From: Polyangia bacterium
Lineage (GTDB): Bacteria > Myxococcota_A > Polyangia > Polyangiales > Polyangiaceae
Length of the DNA: 6,332 bases
NCBI GenBank assembly: GCA_030433055.1
Contig: JAUILJ010000494.1
Location: 1 to 6,332 of the forward strand
Direction of reading: 5' to 3'
Shown here: in pieces, positions 4,807 through 6,332 of the stretch
How the letters are laid out: the number at the start of each line of letters is the position of its first letter
How positions within the stretch are numbered: the stretch's first letter is position 1
Made by a program: the position numbers and the translations under genes
The notes under the pieces: generated by a model
The model's database searches: none
Seen by the model: only the letters and a program-made list of their open reading frames with translations
Told to the model about the DNA's origin: nothing

Positions 4807-5772
4807 TCACCCACGCACAGTGGCGAGTGTACGCGTCGCCTCGCGAGACACCGCGTCTGCCGGGTGTTGGCAGAGGTCCCGCAAGACCGCGCGGGTGGCC
4901 TCCGAGTCGTAGAGGTCGAGGAAGTCGCACAGGTCGACCAGCGCAGGCTCATGGTCGCCTAGGAGCGCGCGGGTCCGCGTGACGCCCACGCTGCGCAACA
5001 ACGACTCGAGGGCGCCCCTCATCACGCGCGGGTCTACGTCTGAGGCGAGGCGACCCAGCGCGTCCTGCGCGGCTGGGTCGCTGAAGTAGCCCAGCACCCA
5101 CGCCAGGGCCTTGCGGACACCGAAGTCCTCGTGGTCCGCGAGGGAGAGCAAGCGAGCCGGTGACAGACGGCCGCCTGCCCGCTCAAGGGCGACGTTCATG
5201 CTCGCCAGCCCAGCGACGATCTGGGTGGCGTCGCCCGCCTTCTGCCCTGCCCGCACTTGGTCGATGCTCGCGTGGTAGCGCGCGCGCAGTCGCCGCACGA
5301 GCTTGGGGTGTCCTTGAGGCAGGCAGCACGGACAGGTGCAGTCCACGTGCTGACCAGGGCCTCCCGTCCAGCCGATGTCTTGGCGCGGCACCGCGATGGA
5401 CACCACCGCGCTGGCGGGGATAGGCCCGTGCAGCACTAGCTCGGAACCCCACGGATCCTCCATCAGGCCGCGTACCGCCTCTCCCAGAGTGCCGCGTCGC
5501 CTGGGCTGGCCATAGCGCCCAAAGAGAGCTGGCTCCGCGCTGTCCATGCGGAAGACCACGGCGGCCATGCGCACGCCCCCGCGCCACTGCCGTAGCTCGC
5601 GCAGCCACTGGTGCGAGACCTGGATGTCCGCCGTGACCGGCATAGCGAAGATGGCTTCGTCGTACGCCTGCGGGCCGTCTGTGGTGGGGAGCGTCCACGA
5701 GCGCCCACGCAGGCCGCTGCGTCTGATGCGACGCTCGAGGGTGGCGGGGGCGAGATGGAGGAGGCGGGGCAT
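4807..5772 (-). CDS. HEAT-repeat protein with ADP-ribosyltransferase-like N-terminal domain
   Basis: This is a 321-residue protein from ATG 5772. A GTG at 5844 would add 24 serine- and threonine-rich residues; MPRLLHLAPATLERRIRRSGL is the more natural beginning. The N-terminal 125 residues show the order expected of an ADP-ribosyltransferase fold: a histidine in a short strand (LLHLAP, H6), a helix then SGL (19-21), a strand IFAMPV (41-46), SHQWLREL (53-60), AAVVFRM (70-76), and WGSELVLHGPIPASAVVSI (108-126) with a glutamate (E111) at the usual third catalytic position. A cysteine cluster follows in VDCTCPCC (C145, C147, C149, C150) with H142 nearby, suggesting a metal site. From about residue 185, helical HEAT-like units appear, such as LADHEDFGVRKALAWVLGYF and LASDVDPRVMRGALESLL. 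The HEAT part is well supported, the transferase-like part is inferred from motif order alone. It lies between a helicase and the AbiE pair on the same strand. Confidence 0.75.
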   Translation of the reverse strand: MPRLLHLAPATLERRIRRSGLRGRSWTLPTTDGPQAYDEAIFAMPVTADIQVSHQWLRELRQWRGGVRMAAVVFRMDSAEPALFGRYGQPRRRGTLGEAVRGLMEDPWGSELVLHGPIPASAVVSIAVPRQDIGWTGGPGQHVDCTCPCCLPQGHPKLVRRLRARYHASIDQVRAGQKAGDATQIVAGLASMNVALERAGGRLSPARLLSLADHEDFGVRKALAWVLGYFSDPAAQDALGRLASDVDPRVMRGALESLLRSVGVTRTRALLGDHEPALVDLCDFLDLYDSEATRAVLRDLCQHPADAVSREATRTLATVRG

Positions 5773-5994
5773 ATCGGCACGGAGCGTGGAGGGCGCGCCG
5801 AGCGTAGCACTGCGCGAGCTGTCGAGCGTCGAGGGGGATCTCACGTCATCAAGGGATGAGGGACCATGAACGACCTGCTGGCAGCGCAGAAGGCCCTAGC
5901 GGTTGAGGACCAGGGGATCGGGCGCCCGCGACCCGCACACCCTGCCGTTGCGTTGCTCGCGCAGCGCTTCGCAGAAGCAGTCGGCGCGCGGGGA
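5773..5994 (-). other. 222-base gap between the helicase and the HEAT-repeat gene
   Basis: No convincing minus-strand gene lies here. There is a weak hairpin GCTTC-GCA-GAAGC at 5966-5978 just beyond the helicase stop, without a T-run. A GTG at 5844 keeps the HEAT-repeat frame open but has no good ribosome binding site. No strong promoter is visible, so the HEAT-repeat gene may be read from the helicase promoter. Confidence 0.4.
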
Positions 5995-6332
5995 CTAGGC
6001 GACCGCAGCCGCGAACGACGCGAAGAGGTCTCCGGGGAGGGAGTGCTTGAGCCTCCAGGTCACGGCCATGGGCAGCTCGGACTCGTGCTTGACGTACGTC
6101 GCAGGGCCCAGAAAGTAGAACGCTCGGTCGTCGCTGCGGAGGCGCGCGAAGAGCATGACGCTGGAGCCCCGCTGCACGTGATGCTGGTAGCGCAGACCCG
6201 TGTCGCTGTCGGCTCGAGTGACGGACTGGCTCTCCCAGTGGATGAGCTCGCGGCTGATGGCGTAGTCCCGATAGCGCGTCGTGGGCGAGAACTGTCCGCG
6301 GGTCTTGTCGAGGGTGAACGCGAGCAGGTCCG
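5995..6332 (-). CDS. C-terminal end of a DUF3427-type DEAD/DEAH helicase (partial)
   Basis: The minus-strand frame is open from the window edge to TAG at 5995-5997, giving the last 111 residues; the first complete codon is at 6330. The sequence matches the C-terminal DUF3427 region of superfamily 2 helicases. The hallmarks are LLAFTLDKT (2-10), FSPTTRYRDYAIS (14-26), LIHWESQS (29-36), TGLRYQHHVQRGSSVMLFAR (44-63), FYFLGPATYVKHESELPMAV (71-90) and TWRLKHSLPGDLF (91-103). In full proteins this region follows the two helicase domains, often with a phospholipase D-like nuclease domain at the N-terminus. Such helicases are common in defence islands. The order 'TTRYRDYxIS...HWESQS' is highly conserved, so the assignment is secure even though the motor domains lie outside the window. 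The C-terminus appears complete. Confidence 0.9.
   Translation of the reverse strand, partial: DLLAFTLDKTRGQFSPTTRYRDYAISRELIHWESQSVTRADSDTGLRYQHHVQRGSSVMLFARLRSDDRAFYFLGPATYVKHESELPMAVTWRLKHSLPGDLFASFAAAVA

Noticed and set aside
5183..5698. Alternative minus-strand frame inside the HEAT-repeat gene
   Set aside because: Histidine-, arginine- and alanine-rich shadow of the real frame, with no recognisable motif.

Overview
The window is GC-rich bacterial DNA with densely packed small genes. Codon third positions are mostly G or C, and the mix of families suggests a large-genome environmental bacterium. A myxobacterium-like Deltaproteobacterium is my best guess, but it is an inference from gene flavour, not from a marker gene. 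There are no rRNA, tRNA, CRISPR or transposase genes. The whole window looks like accessory DNA: unrelated short genes on both strands, several truncated, and a defence-type cluster on the right.

Left part (1-1225): the 3' end of an unidentified plus-strand gene meets a convergent, complete DUF4240-type gene on the minus strand. A divergent plus-strand gene follows, with a clear DUF6940-type N-terminal half but no C-terminal half. Its stop codon lies in a CTAG palindrome that is also the stop codon of the next gene on the opposite strand.

Middle (1222-2803): all genes here are on the minus strand. There is an unrecognised 212-residue protein whose leader carries a perfect 10-bp inverted repeat next to the ribosome binding site. 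Beyond it lies a 270-bp spacer with a probable gene remnant interrupted by an amber codon. Next come a 149-residue unknown protein and, overlapping its start, a 41-residue protein that begins with a recognisable MRDPxRI motif but is shorter than its relatives.

Right part (2890-6332): again all minus strand, so transcription runs from the right edge leftwards. In that order there is the C-terminal end of a DUF3427-type superfamily 2 helicase, cut by the window edge. Next is a protein with an apparent ADP-ribosyltransferase-like N-terminal domain and C-terminal HEAT repeats. A translationally coupled AbiEi/AbiEii type IV toxin-antitoxin pair follows. The pair has its own AT-rich promoter with an inverted repeat beside the antitoxin start, which fits the autorepression known for AbiEi. 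The combination reads as a defence island. The HEAT-repeat protein is the least explained member and the best candidate for something new.
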